From contig JAISGK010000007.1 of assembly GCA_031263155.1 (NCBI GenBank), positions 1-54,801 of the forward strand: a DNA stretch of 54,801 nucleotides, written 5' to 3'. The position numbers and the translations under genes are program-made. This document shows positions 34,079 through 44,066 of this stretch, piece after piece. The stretch is from Clostridiales bacterium (GTDB lineage: Bacteria; Bacillota; Clostridia; Lachnospirales; WQUN01). Position 1 is the first letter of the stretch; each line of letters begins with the position of its first letter. The notes beneath the pieces were generated by a model. The model searched no databases, was not told where the DNA came from, and saw nothing but the letters and a program-made list of their open reading frames with translations.

Positions 34079-35240
34079 TGAGTATCGGAAAGGTATGGAA
34101 GAAATAAACACCAGCGAAGAAGTTGTTGAGAAACTGATGAAAGCCGCTTATGGAGATTATCAGGCAAAAGTTTCACGCAGAATACGCCCCCTCAAGTTTA
34201 CGGTGTCGCTTGCGTCGGCGCTGATAGCCTTGGCTTTGATGAGCGTTTCCGTTATGGCGTGGAAAACTGGCGGCGGATTCGCCAATTATTTCATCAGTTT
34301 AGGTCATTATATCGGCATTGTCGATGATGCCACGTTGGAGGTTGGCGAAACCCGAACGGACAATGGGGTGTCAATTACGCTGGAAGCTGTCGTGGCTGAC
34401 GAATTTGGCATTATGACGATGCTGTCAATAGAAAAAACAGACGGTTCGCCGCTTAAGCCGACAGACCAACATTCTGAAAAAGTGACGGATCAGGCGGAAA
34501 GCCCAGATTCAATCTCCAGCAGCGCCAGCTCGCCATCGACAGGCGACGAAGACAGTTTATATATTGAGCGCGCCATGAGCCAACCGAGTGGGAACATATA
34601 TTTATCGGCTGACTGGTATCTGGACGGACGGCTAAATCCGATCGGTTACGGCGTAAAAACTAAGCGCATTGACGATATGAGCGATCCATCCAAAGCAAAA
34701 ATGGTAATGTTGACGACATTTGTCTCCGGTTCCGGGGTCGCCGATTATCAGAAGGCAAAACTCCATATATATCTGATCCAAGGCAGATGGTATGATGAAC
34801 CGATTCCCGAAACATGGTCAAAGAGCGTCGCTGAAGGCGTATGGGATTTTAGCTTTAGTTTGGACAGCATATTATCCGGTGAGAACTTCGTTATAGATTA
34901 CAAAGGGGCACAGCAAACATTGCGAATCACACCATGGACGATTGTGGCCGGAGGAACAGTGTCTGACTTGTTTTGCAAGGAAGCCGCGCCATCCATTTAT
35001 CAGCAGTGGTTATTGGACGCGGGGAATGATCCTGAATTGGTCGGTGTAGAAATTGAGCCGGACATTATTCTGAAAGACGGCTCCATTATTCCAACATCCA
35101 TGTTGGGAGGCTCTATGTCGGGGCAGGGGAGACCTGATGATAAATACAACGCGTCTTGGTTCTTTGGGCAGATGATCGATCTTTCGGATATTACGGCCAT
35201 AAAGATTGACGGCGTTTCATATTCGCTAGTAAAAGAATAA
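34068..35240 (+). CDS. Membrane-bound anti-sigma factor (DUF4179-like)
   Basis: 390 residues: about 45 cytoplasmic residues (likely sigma-binding), one transmembrane helix (FTVSLASALIALALMSVSVMA, about 45-65), then an outer beta-rich part with the DUF4179-like stretch TRTDNGVSITLEAVVADE and a Ser-rich loop. There is no zinc finger. This is the usual partner of the sigma factor it overlaps; the outer part would sense or be cleaved on a signal. Two ATG codons in a row (34065, 34068) can serve; both lie behind AGGAAGG. Confidence 0.75.
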   Translation: MRINEYRKGMEEINTSEEVVEKLMKAAYGDYQAKVSRRIRPLKFTVSLASALIALALMSVSVMAWKTGGGFANYFISLGHYIGIVDDATLEVGETRTDNGVSITLEAVVADEFGIMTMLSIEKTDGSPLKPTDQHSEKVTDQAESPDSISSSASSPSTGDEDSLYIERAMSQPSGNIYLSADWYLDGRLNPIGYGVKTKRIDDMSDPSKAKMVMLTTFVSGSGVADYQKAKLHIYLIQGRWYDEPIPETWSKSVAEGVWDFSFSLDSILSGENFVIDYKGAQQTLRITPWTIVAGGTVSDLFCKEAAPSIYQQWLLDAGNDPELVGVEIEPDIILKDGSIIPTSMLGGSMSGQGRPDDKYNASWFFGQMIDLSDITAIKIDGVSYSLVKE

Positions 35241-35262
35241 CAAAGAATAGTATAAAACACAA

Positions 35263-35306
35263 GCGCCACGGGCGAGAGGGGCAATGCCCCCTGTTGCTCG
35301 TGGCGC
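35263..35306. terminator. Bidirectional terminator-like hairpin
   Basis: GCGCCACG (35263-35270) pairs with CGTGGCGC (35299-35306), with an inner GGGG/CCCC stem around CAATG. It sits between the convergent anti-sigma and yesN-like genes. No long T run. Confidence 0.6.
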
Positions 35307-35394
35307 GACTTCCGCGTCTCTGATTTTACGACTTATAGCCAACACGGGAGTCTATTCCGCAATGCCTGATACCATGCCCCACATGTGGCAATCA

Positions 35395-37065
35395 TTATTC
35401 TTGAGAAGGACTCTCAGCGCGGTTAGGTGAAGCATCGTTTTTACCAATTTCCTTATACTGCTGAGGTGTCATGCCTGTGGCTTTTTTAAAAAACCTCGTA
35501 AAATAAGCGGGAGAGAAAAAGCCTACCGCCGCGCTTATGTCCTGTATCTTCATATTCCCTTGAACAATCAGGCGTTTGGCTTCATCGCGGCGTTTGTCCG
35601 CTATATAGTCGGATAAATTTACGCCTGTCTCACTGCTAAACAGCTTTGATAAGTACTTGGGGTTAAAGTGGGCTATCCGCGCCAGGCGGGTGAGTGATAT
35701 GTCGTCGCCCAAGTGCGCGCCGATATATTGTCTTACACGCTCTATGGAAGAGCGCGTCAGCATTTGTTTCGCGTTGGACTGGTACGTTAGGATGGCCTCA
35801 GCAAGTTCAATGTACCGCTGGCGAGGTAGCATGGCGTCCGGATCCATAATTTGAAGACGCCGCAGGAGGTCAGCGGCCTTTTCTGGCATCTCCGTATCCG
35901 GTATGCGGTTTACAAACGACAGGAAAAATAGATTTAGCCGGATAACTAATTCGCGTCCCAGCCTTTGGTGATTTTCATAAACGCGGTACATATATTCCAG
36001 TGACTCAGCCAGCTTGCGGCGGAATCCGTCGCTGTATCCGCTTTCTAAATATACCTGAAGAGCTTCTATGCTCTTCCGGCATTTTTCCGCCATACGCAGG
36101 TTTTTATCGTCTGACCCGCCATCCGAAAAGCCCGACGCCGCGCATACGAACCCGCCTTCTTCCGGGGCGCGGGTGAGCATGGATTTGAGCCTTTTGTATT
36201 CGGCGGGGCAGGCCTCCCATGAACATGGCTCCGCAGACAATGCGAAAGAAGCTTCGCACGCGAAAGAAACTTCGCCGTCTTGATCCTCCAAGGCGTCCAT
36301 TAACGCGGATGTTATCGCGGGCCGCGTTTCGTCCCCTTGTTGAGCCGTAAAACAGGCCATGCCGTATTGCAGCTCGGCTATTTCGCAGTGTATACAACCC
36401 CCTATGCGACTTGTGAGTATAGATGGAATAAGTGCCGCTTGGTCTATGGATTTCCTATACTCTTCTGTTTCGCCCGCGCCGCGCTTCCTGTCAAACTCAC
36501 GCCAAAACGAGGCTAAAATAAGATAAACCGGCATATCGGCTTTAAAATTCAAACCCAGTTCGTCCAAATCCGTTTGAGTTACCTTGTCATAGCCGTGAAT
36601 CACTTGACCCAAATATTCCTTTTTCTTTAAATCTTGTATTAAGCGCATCTGCTCGTCGGAGCGGGCGGCCAACTCTCGCGCGCGCAGTTCGCCCTCTATT
36701 TCCCTCACACATCCGTCTATGGTATCCAAAATTGTGGTGTAGCTCTCGGTTTTTAACAAAAAACGCGCGGTTGGGATTTTTAGCGCGGCATAGGCATATT
36801 CAAACACATCGTGAGCGGTAAGAAATACTACCCGACAGTCGGGGCGGAGTCTCCTTATTTCGTCCATGAGTTCTATGCCCGAAATTTCTGGCATACTTAT
36901 ATCTGTAATTACAATGTCTATATTTACCTCTTTAAGCACGTCTAACGCGTCGCGGCTCCGACAGGCGCGGTGTATATCGAGGCCCCATCGGTTATTTTCT
37001 TGAATGATTATACATAAACCCTCGACTATTAAAGGCTCGTCGTCCACTAGCAGTAATCTGTACAT
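35395..37065 (-). CDS. Response regulator with AraC-type DNA-binding domain (YesN-like)
   Basis: 556 residues: receiver domain 1-120 with phosphoacceptor Asp in DIVITDISMP (about 55), VVFLTAHD, and Lys in FLLKTES. A long middle region of about 300 residues follows, then two helix-turn-helix motifs of AraC type (ISLTRLARIAHFNPKYLSKLF and KIQDISAAVGFFSPAYFTRFF, approximate). It pairs with the upstream kinase on the same strand, 14 bp away, and presumably activates the divergent sugar operon. The part at 35552-35597 is repeated as a relic at 22341. The start is an ATG near 37065 (MYRLLLVDDEP). Confidence 0.92.
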   Translation of the reverse strand: MYRLLLVDDEPLIVEGLCIIIQENNRWGLDIHRACRSRDALDVLKEVNIDIVITDISMPEISGIELMDEIRRLRPDCRVVFLTAHDVFEYAYAALKIPTARFLLKTESYTTILDTIDGCVREIEGELRARELAARSDEQMRLIQDLKKKEYLGQVIHGYDKVTQTDLDELGLNFKADMPVYLILASFWREFDRKRGAGETEEYRKSIDQAALIPSILTSRIGGCIHCEIAELQYGMACFTAQQGDETRPAITSALMDALEDQDGEVSFACEASFALSAEPCSWEACPAEYKRLKSMLTRAPEEGGFVCAASGFSDGGSDDKNLRMAEKCRKSIEALQVYLESGYSDGFRRKLAESLEYMYRVYENHQRLGRELVIRLNLFFLSFVNRIPDTEMPEKAADLLRRLQIMDPDAMLPRQRYIELAEAILTYQSNAKQMLTRSSIERVRQYIGAHLGDDISLTRLARIAHFNPKYLSKLFSSETGVNLSDYIADKRRDEAKRLIVQGNMKIQDISAAVGFFSPAYFTRFFKKATGMTPQQYKEIGKNDASPNRAESPSQE

Positions 37066-37079
37066 GGCTCACCCGTTTT

Positions 37080-38810
37080 TTATATATTGTTCGGTATAAG
37101 TATCTCCACACGCAGCCCGTTATCTTTTCCCACCGAAAACTTCAGGCAGTCCGACCGACCGAAGGTAATCTCCAGCCGCCTGCTGATATTCGCCAGAGCG
37201 TCGTCCGTGTTGGATAAATTTTTCTGGATCTGTTCAATCTTCTCTTTCGTTATACCCCCACCGTTGTCCTCCACAAACAGCTCAAGCCCTTCAGAACGTT
37301 CTTCAAAGCCCACTATGATAACTTTACCGCCGGTGTTTAGCTCCAAACCATGCGCAATGGCGTTTTCAATTAACGGCTGAATACAAAAAGCCGGCAAATA
37401 TGCCTCTGTATCAGGCGGATCGTTAAATTTAACCGTCAAACGGTTGGAGAAGCGCAATTCTTGGATTTCCGCGTAAAGCTTTGCGTAGTCCAACTCATTT
37501 TTCAGAGTTACCCTCTCGGAGGCGTTCTTCATAACATACCTAAAATACTTACCCGTTTTATGGGCAAGCTCATAGGTTATATCGCTGCCTTCCGCCTTTG
37601 CTGTTGTAGCTATTGAAAAGAATGTGTTATACAAAAAATGCGGGTTAATCTTAGATTGCAGCTGCTTAAGCTCCGCTTGCTGCGCGAGGATCTTTTGCTC
37701 GTACATCTCTCGTATCAGCCGGTTAATGGTTGCCACCATATCATTGAAGTGTTCGTATATATATTTAAACTCATCCGAGGCCTTGTGCTCTATCTCAATA
37801 TCTAAGCGCCCGCCCGCTATTTGGCTAAACGCGTCATACAGCCTCTTAAGCGGTCTATGGATTATAACATATGTGGTATATGAAAACGATAAAATTACGG
37901 CGATAATGATTGCGATAAACGCCATCATCCAGTTTTTATAAAACGAAAGAGATTGAAAAGCGCTTGTCTCAGAAATGTAATTGACCATCAAGGCGTCCAA
38001 AGCGAGCGAGTATTGGTATACGACTATATAATTCTTACCTTCGTATTTAAACGAGCCGTCGCCTGAAATATAGTTATCCCGACTCAGCGCGTCGCTCAAA
38101 ATTTGTTTCGCCTCATCGCTGTCGCTATCTCCTATAATCATGTCGCCGGACATAAATTTGAGTATAGTGCGCCCGTTATAAAAAAACGCGTTTTTGTTGA
38201 TGAATTTATTAATCGCTTCTGTGTCGAACTCTACTATTATGCTATATTCGCTAAACTGTGTCTCCACGTCGTAAAACGGGTAAAAAAGCCCCATGTACAA
38301 CCCATCCTGTAGGGCGGCCAGCTGTGTGCTCCGCTTTTCCCAGAAATCTTTTATCACGCGCCTGTCGCTTTCCGTTATCTCCGAGATCCCGTCCCTGCCC
38401 GATACCTTTATGCCCGACGCAAAAAGATAAACCGAGACATCCTTAACGTACGTAGAGTCTGACTGAATATATCCCAAACGCTCGCGCAGATCACGCCTTA
38501 ACAGCATTATATCGTAATTTTCTTTGCCTTCGGAAAAATACGCGAGCTCGTTCAAGCTTTTATCCTGAATAAGATCCGACTGCGTTTTTCGGATATGGCT
38601 GATTTCGTTTTCCAGTATGAGCAGCGTATTTGTAATTTCTGTCCGACCGTTTCCAATTATTCTTTGCTTTACCTCATGGCTGCCACGTGCGTAGGCGGCC
38701 AGGCTCATGAGATAAAACGGCGTGATTAGCAACAGAAATATCAAGAAGACGCCGCGTGAAACGGAAGATGGTCTCAGCGTTGGCGTAACGCGGTTTGACA
38801 AACGAGTCAT
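37080..38810 (-). CDS. Sensor histidine kinase (YesM-like)
   Basis: 576 residues: TM helix 21-43, a large outer sensing domain to about 295 (Cache-like), a second TM helix (MMAFIAIIIAVILSFSYTTYVII), HAMP (HRPLKRLYDAFSQIAGG), then the His_kinase type with INPHFLYNTF (phosphorylated His about 390) and the ATPase with QPLIENAIAHGL and EDNGGGI. Kinases of this class sense sugars through a lipoprotein or transporter in Firmicutes. It forms an operon with the regulator and is divergent from the sugar genes, 157 bp apart. Confidence 0.92.
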   Translation of the reverse strand: MTRLSNRVTPTLRPSSVSRGVFLIFLLLITPFYLMSLAAYARGSHEVKQRIIGNGRTEITNTLLILENEISHIRKTQSDLIQDKSLNELAYFSEGKENYDIMLLRRDLRERLGYIQSDSTYVKDVSVYLFASGIKVSGRDGISEITESDRRVIKDFWEKRSTQLAALQDGLYMGLFYPFYDVETQFSEYSIIVEFDTEAINKFINKNAFFYNGRTILKFMSGDMIIGDSDSDEAKQILSDALSRDNYISGDGSFKYEGKNYIVVYQYSLALDALMVNYISETSAFQSLSFYKNWMMAFIAIIIAVILSFSYTTYVIIHRPLKRLYDAFSQIAGGRLDIEIEHKASDEFKYIYEHFNDMVATINRLIREMYEQKILAQQAELKQLQSKINPHFLYNTFFSIATTAKAEGSDITYELAHKTGKYFRYVMKNASERVTLKNELDYAKLYAEIQELRFSNRLTVKFNDPPDTEAYLPAFCIQPLIENAIAHGLELNTGGKVIIVGFEERSEGLELFVEDNGGGITKEKIEQIQKNLSNTDDALANISRRLEITFGRSDCLKFSVGKDNGLRVEILIPNNI

Positions 38811-38905
38811 GTACCTTGCCTCCTCTTGTATATTATAACATGTGGATAAAGGATAAGAAAATAGAAATCGAATTATTGCTTAAATAATCCTCCGTATCGC
38901 ATAAT

Positions 38906-38951
38906 AATACTGTGAGTATTGTTCAGTAAATGACGTGTATTTCAATACTGT
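38906..38951. promoter_or_regulatory. Repeated AATACTGT sites between kinase and sugar operon
   Basis: AATACTGTGAGTATT at 38906-38920 is an inverted repeat (AATACT/AGTATT), and AATACTGT recurs at 38944-38951. The spacing of 38 bp and their place ahead of the operon fit binding sites for the AraC-type regulator. No clear promoter core was found. Confidence 0.35.
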
Positions 38952-38967
38952 TTATAGGAGGCAAGTT

Positions 38968-40686
38968 ATGAAAGCGTTATTTTTGAAGCGAATCGCGCGT
39001 TCGCTCACCATCCTGTCATTGGCGGCCATTGTCATGTCTTGCGCGGGTGGAGAAACGCAAAACAACTCTGGCGCAACAACGGCGCAAAACACAGCCGCTG
39101 CGTCCGAAGAAATTACACCGGTTGACCCTACGGCTAAATACGACCCCCCAATAACTGTTTCATCTGTACTTATTGTGGACGACACCATTAAGTACAAAGA
39201 GGGCGAAAGTTACCAGGATAACGACTACATTAAGGCTTACGCCGATGAGTTGGGCATAAATATCGACTATAAATGGACAGTGCCCGATCAGCAAAAAGCC
39301 GAGAAGATTAACGCCATGATTGCCACAAACGACTTGCCGGATATGTTTTTGGTAGACATGAAGCAGCTCCAGCTTTTGGTAAATTCACCCGTTGAGACTA
39401 TTATTGAGCTTGGCGGCCTGTTTGATACTTACGCGACTGAATTGACTAAAGAAATTCGCCCTGTTGCAGATGTTGCCTTCGGCTCGGCGACTTTTGGCGG
39501 AAAACTGATGGCGCTGCCGTACAACGCGGTAACCGGTTTGGATAAGACGGCCGTTATTTGGATACGCAAAGATTGGCTGGAAAAGCTTAATCTGGAGGCT
39601 CCAAAAACCGTAGACGACCTCATGGCCATAGCTGACGCTTTTGTGACAGAGGATCCCGATGGCAACGGTACGGCGGATACATATGGGATAGCGGCTACCA
39701 ATAAAATTATAGACACATTCGCCGGGTTAGACGGCTTGTTCTTCGCGTACCACGCCTATCCCGGAACATGGGTTAAAGCTGCGGACGGCAACCTTGTTTA
39801 CGGCTCGGTTCAGCCTGAAACGCGCACCGCGCTGCTTAAGCTCCAAGAATTTTTTGCTAAAGGCTACTTCGACCCAGAGTTCGGCACGAAGGACAGCGGT
39901 AAGGTGGCCGAGTACACCAGCGCGGGCCGTATAGGTATTGAAATGGGTATGATGTGGAATCCGGCCTGGCCGTTGAACAGCAGCAGGGATAATGACCCCA
40001 GCGCCAATTGGGTGGCGTACCCCTTGGTGTCTGGCGACGGGGAACCCGCGCTTTCGGCTGTGGATATACCCGTAAGCCAATATTTAGTTGTGAACAAAAA
40101 ATGCGAGAACCCTGAGGCGGCTATTAAAATGCTGAACTTGTTTTACGACAAGGTTTACGGCCCCAATGCAGAACCTGGGAAGTATTGGGAATCAGACGAT
40201 GGGGTGCAATTCTTTAAATATGCCGTAATTATGAGCGAAAAGCTTTATCAAAATCTGGATATGCATTTAAATATTATCAGTTCTTTGGATTCCGGGGACG
40301 TCTCAAAGCTTACCCCGATGGAGAAAGCCAATTTTGACAAGGTGAGCAATGTTATAAACGGCAGCGACAATAGCGGCGATTGGTCTATGCTCGCCATTTA
40401 TGGGAAAGAAAGCTCTTTCGCGGTGCTAAACGGATATGAGAAGGACAATCTGTATTTTTATAACGGATTTTACGGCGCACCTACGGAAACAATGGCCAGC
40501 AAAGGTTCAAACTTGGTGAAAGGGGCCACGGATCTCAGCAAGATGGAGAATGAGGTGTTCACGAAGATCATTATGGGAGCGCCTATAGAGTCATTCGACA
40601 CATTTGTAGCGGACTGGGAGCGTCTAGGCGGGGATCAAATCACAGAGGAAGTCAACCAATGGGCTAAAGAAGTAAGCGGAGAGTAG
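38968..40686 (+). CDS. Sugar-binding lipoprotein of an ABC importer (LplA-like)
   Basis: Extracellular solute-binding protein of 572 residues. Basic head MKALFLKRIARSL, a hydrophobic signal and lipobox IVMSC (Cys about 23) show it is a lipoprotein. The mature part carries typical group-1 binding-protein segments (PDMFLVDMKQLQ, ALPYNAVTGLDKTAVIWIRKDWLEKL, and AVDIPVSQYLVVNKKCENPEAAIKML). The frame opens at 38935, but the ATG at 38968 directly follows AGGAGG. It captures an oligosaccharide, probably of plant cell walls given the neighbouring hydrolase. First gene of a five-gene operon. Confidence 0.9.
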   Translation: MKALFLKRIARSLTILSLAAIVMSCAGGETQNNSGATTAQNTAAASEEITPVDPTAKYDPPITVSSVLIVDDTIKYKEGESYQDNDYIKAYADELGINIDYKWTVPDQQKAEKINAMIATNDLPDMFLVDMKQLQLLVNSPVETIIELGGLFDTYATELTKEIRPVADVAFGSATFGGKLMALPYNAVTGLDKTAVIWIRKDWLEKLNLEAPKTVDDLMAIADAFVTEDPDGNGTADTYGIAATNKIIDTFAGLDGLFFAYHAYPGTWVKAADGNLVYGSVQPETRTALLKLQEFFAKGYFDPEFGTKDSGKVAEYTSAGRIGIEMGMMWNPAWPLNSSRDNDPSANWVAYPLVSGDGEPALSAVDIPVSQYLVVNKKCENPEAAIKMLNLFYDKVYGPNAEPGKYWESDDGVQFFKYAVIMSEKLYQNLDMHLNIISSLDSGDVSKLTPMEKANFDKVSNVINGSDNSGDWSMLAIYGKESSFAVLNGYEKDNLYFYNGFYGAPTETMASKGSNLVKGATDLSKMENEVFTKIIMGAPIESFDTFVADWERLGGDQITEEVNQWAKEVSGE

Positions 40687-40691
40687 ATAAT

Positions 40692-41600
40692 ATGAGAGGC
40701 CATAAAGCAGCTTTGCTGAAGAAGGAAATACCTTTCTACATTATGCTCATTCCAGGTATTATCGTAGTATTTATCTACGGATATATTCCGCTTGGCGGCA
40801 TTGTAATGGCGTTCCAAAATTTTATGCCCGCTTTGGGCGTCTTTAAATCGCCGTGGGTCGGATGGGATAATTTTGAATACGCGCTGTCTATGCCCGATAC
40901 CATGCAAGTATTGTATAACACGCTATTTATCGCGCTAATGAAGATTGCCGCCGGACTTGTTACCCCTATCGCGGTTTCGCTTATGCTTAACGAGGTCAAG
41001 CAAAGAGGGGTTAAGAGGGTTATACAAACCATCATATACTTGCCACATTTTTTATCGTGGGTAATCCTGTCCGGCGTGCTGATAGATATCCTATCGCCGT
41101 CCGAAGGCATAGTCGGACAGATTTTTCAACTTTTTAGTATGAAGCCTGTATTCTTCCTTGGAGATGAAAATTGGTTCCCGTATACAATGGTTATTTCAGA
41201 TGTATGGAAAGAGTTTGGATTTGGCACGGTTATTTATCTGGCCGCGCTTACGAGTATAGACCCCGAGCTTTACGAAGCGGCGTTGATGGATGGCGCCAGC
41301 CGCTGGAAGCGGACTCTGCATGTTACTTTGCCGGGCATTATGCCGATAGTGGTTCTTATGACGGTTTTAGCCTTAGGCAACGTTTTAAACGCTGGGTTTG
41401 ACCAGATATATAATATGATCTCGGCTCAGGTCTACTCGACCGGGGACATAATAGACACAATGGTTTACCGCATGGGGTTGCGGCAGGTACAATACAGCGT
41501 CGCCACGGCGGTCGGGCTTTTTAAGTCTGTAATATCGTTCACGCTTATATCCATATCTTATTATTTGGCTTATAAGCTTGTCGATTATAGAATATTTTAG
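40692..41600 (+). CDS. ABC sugar permease, LplB-like
   Basis: 302 residues with six hydrophobic segments and the binding-protein-dependent transport motif, LYEAALMDGASRWKRTLHVTLPG (the EAA loop that contacts the ATPase). N-terminal LKKEIPFYIMLIPGIIVVFIYGYIP is typical of the LplB/YtcP group. Its partner is the next gene. No ATPase is coded in the operon, so a shared MsmX-like ATPase elsewhere would power it. The ATG follows GGAGAG, six bases after the stop of the lipoprotein. Confidence 0.93.
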   Translation: MRGHKAALLKKEIPFYIMLIPGIIVVFIYGYIPLGGIVMAFQNFMPALGVFKSPWVGWDNFEYALSMPDTMQVLYNTLFIALMKIAAGLVTPIAVSLMLNEVKQRGVKRVIQTIIYLPHFLSWVILSGVLIDILSPSEGIVGQIFQLFSMKPVFFLGDENWFPYTMVISDVWKEFGFGTVIYLAALTSIDPELYEAALMDGASRWKRTLHVTLPGIMPIVVLMTVLALGNVLNAGFDQIYNMISAQVYSTGDIIDTMVYRMGLRQVQYSVATAVGLFKSVISFTLISISYYLAYKLVDYRIF

Positions 41601-41639
41601 TAAATATCAATAGTATGGATAATGAGAGGTGGCGCGATC

Positions 41640-42524
41640 ATGCTTTATAAAAAGACGCTGGGCGAAAGAGTTTTTAACGCTGTCAATCTGACCCTTCTGA
41701 CGCTGGCCGCGCTGTCTTGCTTCCTTCCGCTGGTCTATGTGCTGGCGGTATCGTTCAGTTCCAGCGCGGCCGCTATGGCCAATAAAGTAGCGCTGTGGCC
41801 TGTGGACTTCACACTAAAGTCTTACCAGTATGTGATTAGAAAGGCTGCGTTTTACACTTCATTTGGAGTGGCTGTTAAACGCGTGCTGTTAGGCGTCCCT
41901 ATCAACATGGCTTTAACTATTTTGGCGGCGTACCCGCTGTCAAAAGAGAGAAAGGCGTTTCGCGCCAGGACCTTTTTCTCATGGTTCTTTATCATAACCA
42001 TGCTGTTTAATGGCGGGCTTATCCCTTGGTTTATGACTATTTATAAAACGGGGTTGATAGATAAAATTTGGGCGCTGATTCTACCGGGTGCTTTGCCGGT
42101 TTTTAATATGATTGTACTTATGAACTTTTTCCGAGGATTGCCTAAAGAGATAGAGGACGCGGCGCTTATAGACGGCGCGGGGCAGTGGATTATATTGCTG
42201 CGAGTATTTCTACCGCTGTCTGTTCCCAGTTTGGCGACACTCGTGCTGTTTTCCGCTGTAAACCACTGGAATTCGTGGTTCGACGGGCTTATTTTGATGA
42301 ACGATCCCAATAACTACCCCTTGCAAAGCTATTTGCAAACCGTTGTGGTAAACCGAGACATGGCGTTGGTATCAATAAAAGACGCGGAGCTTTTGAGAGA
42401 GATTTCCGACAGAACGGTAAAGTGCGCGCAAATATTTATAGCCATGATCCCCATCTTAATAGCGTACCCAATGCTGCAAAAGTATTTCACAACCGGACTG
42501 GTGGTGGGGAGCGTTAAAGGCTGA
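41640..42524 (+). CDS. ABC sugar permease, YtcP/LplC-like
   Basis: 294 residues, six hydrophobic segments, and the EAA motif IEDAALIDGAGQWIILLRVFLPLS. It is the second membrane subunit of the importer. The frame begins at 41622, but AGAGGTGG seven bases ahead of the ATG at 41640 sets the start (MLYKKTLGERVFN). It ends MLQKYFTTGLVVGSVKG, the usual C terminus of this family. Confidence 0.93.
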   Translation: MLYKKTLGERVFNAVNLTLLTLAALSCFLPLVYVLAVSFSSSAAAMANKVALWPVDFTLKSYQYVIRKAAFYTSFGVAVKRVLLGVPINMALTILAAYPLSKERKAFRARTFFSWFFIITMLFNGGLIPWFMTIYKTGLIDKIWALILPGALPVFNMIVLMNFFRGLPKEIEDAALIDGAGQWIILLRVFLPLSVPSLATLVLFSAVNHWNSWFDGLILMNDPNNYPLQSYLQTVVVNRDMALVSIKDAELLREISDRTVKCAQIFIAMIPILIAYPMLQKYFTTGLVVGSVKG

Positions 42525-42543
42525 TATAAAGGGAGGCGAACAT

Positions 42544-44064
42544 ATGTTGCTTAATAGTGACACAATAGAAAAATGGGGTATTTTTGAAATAGAATTAAAA
42601 GCGAAAACAGAGTTTGACAACCCATTTACTCAAGGCGAACTTGCCGCAAAATTTGTTATCGGTGGCAAAAGCGTTAACGTTTTCGGGTTCTATGACGGGG
42701 ATAATATATGGCGTATACGGTTTATGCCGCAAGAAGAAGGAGAGTACAGCTTTTTAATTAGTTCCAATATGCCAGAATTTACAGGCCAAACAGGTTCTTT
42801 TACCTGTATGCCGCCTTCCGAGGGCAATCACGGGCCTGTGCGTGTATACAAAAAATACCATTTTGCGTATGACGACGGCGAGCCGTTCTTTGTGTTGGGC
42901 ACATCTTGCTACGCGTGGACCACGAGGTCTGACGAAATGAGGAAGCAAACCCTAGAATCCCTTTCGCAATATGCGTTTACAAAGCTGCGTTTCGGTTTTT
43001 TCCCTAAGCGGCTTCAAGGACTGCCCAACATAGATATAACATACGACCCGCCCATTTTGCCGTATGAGGGTGAGCGCGGACATTTAGACCTTCAGCGTTT
43101 TAACCCCGTTTATTTTCGCCGATTTGAGGAGGACGTGCGCGCTCTGCTCAATATGGGTATTGAGGCGGATATAATGCTGTTTCATTTCTATGATTTTGGG
43201 TTTTGGGGCATTAACCCAGGGCTTACAGCCGAAGAAGATCTGTTATACGTTCGCTACATGGCCGCGAGGTTATCCGCTTTCCGTAACATATGGTGGTGTA
43301 TCTCGAATGAGTACGATCTTCTGCTAACCCCGCTTTCCGAGCGTGAGCATATCATCGAGGCCGTATCAAATCAGAAGGATTGGGACGCGATAGGCAAACA
43401 GCTCAAAGCTGCGGATCCGTACAATCATCTAATTTCGATACATAATTTCACAGTGGGCCGCGTGGCGGGCTATGATTGGCTCAGTCACACCTCATTTCAA
43501 AATGGCAACACCTACTCGCTCGTATTGGAGTCCAAACGCCGCTACGGCAAGCCGGCGATAGCTGACGAATATGGCTACGAGGGCAATATCTTTGGAAACG
43601 CGTGGGGCGACAGAACCCCAGAGGAAGAAACGCTTCGCCATATGCAGGCTATAATGGCCGGGGGCTATGCCAGCCATGGCGAGTCTTATATAGTGGGCGG
43701 TAATAAGAGGGATATCTTTTGGGCATATGGAGGCAAGATGGTAGGCAAAAGCGCAGCCAAGCTTTCATATTTTAGGCATATTATAGAATCCTGCCCATTT
43801 ACGGACATGGATCCAGAGATACCTATGATGCACGAGAGCGGCGGCCTATGCCTGGCCAAAGGCTCGGACGTGTTCTTAATGTTCTTTAGATACCCTGATA
43901 AACGCGGCGGTTTTAATTTCTTTACAACCGATATGCGCAAAAATTATGAGATGACGCTATACGACCTGTGGAATTGCGTAGAACTGGAGAAGCGTATTGT
44001 ATCCAAAGGCTTTGTGGAGGTTTATATGCCTGACTGGGCGGTAATTAAGCTTGAAGCGATATAA
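42544..44064 (+). CDS. Glycoside hydrolase, GH140-like (DUF5060/DUF4038/DUF5605)
   Basis: 506 residues. DUF5060 beta-sandwich at 1-85 (IEKWGIFEIELKAKTEF), a TIM barrel of DUF4038 type at 100-400 (GTSCYAWTTR, KLRFGFFP, IWWCISNEYDLLL) and a DUF5605-like C-terminal strand domain. Candidate acid/base Glu in NEYD (about 255) and nucleophile Glu in IADEYGYEG (about 342) occupy the clan-A positions. Related enzymes include apiosidases acting on pectin rhamnogalacturonan II. There is no signal peptide, so it acts in the cytoplasm on imported oligosaccharides. The ATG has GGAGG upstream. Exact substrate unknown. Confidence 0.85.
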   Translation: MLLNSDTIEKWGIFEIELKAKTEFDNPFTQGELAAKFVIGGKSVNVFGFYDGDNIWRIRFMPQEEGEYSFLISSNMPEFTGQTGSFTCMPPSEGNHGPVRVYKKYHFAYDDGEPFFVLGTSCYAWTTRSDEMRKQTLESLSQYAFTKLRFGFFPKRLQGLPNIDITYDPPILPYEGERGHLDLQRFNPVYFRRFEEDVRALLNMGIEADIMLFHFYDFGFWGINPGLTAEEDLLYVRYMAARLSAFRNIWWCISNEYDLLLTPLSEREHIIEAVSNQKDWDAIGKQLKAADPYNHLISIHNFTVGRVAGYDWLSHTSFQNGNTYSLVLESKRRYGKPAIADEYGYEGNIFGNAWGDRTPEEETLRHMQAIMAGGYASHGESYIVGGNKRDIFWAYGGKMVGKSAAKLSYFRHIIESCPFTDMDPEIPMMHESGGLCLAKGSDVFLMFFRYPDKRGGFNFFTTDMRKNYEMTLYDLWNCVELEKRIVSKGFVEVYMPDWAVIKLEAI

Positions 44065-44066
44065 AT

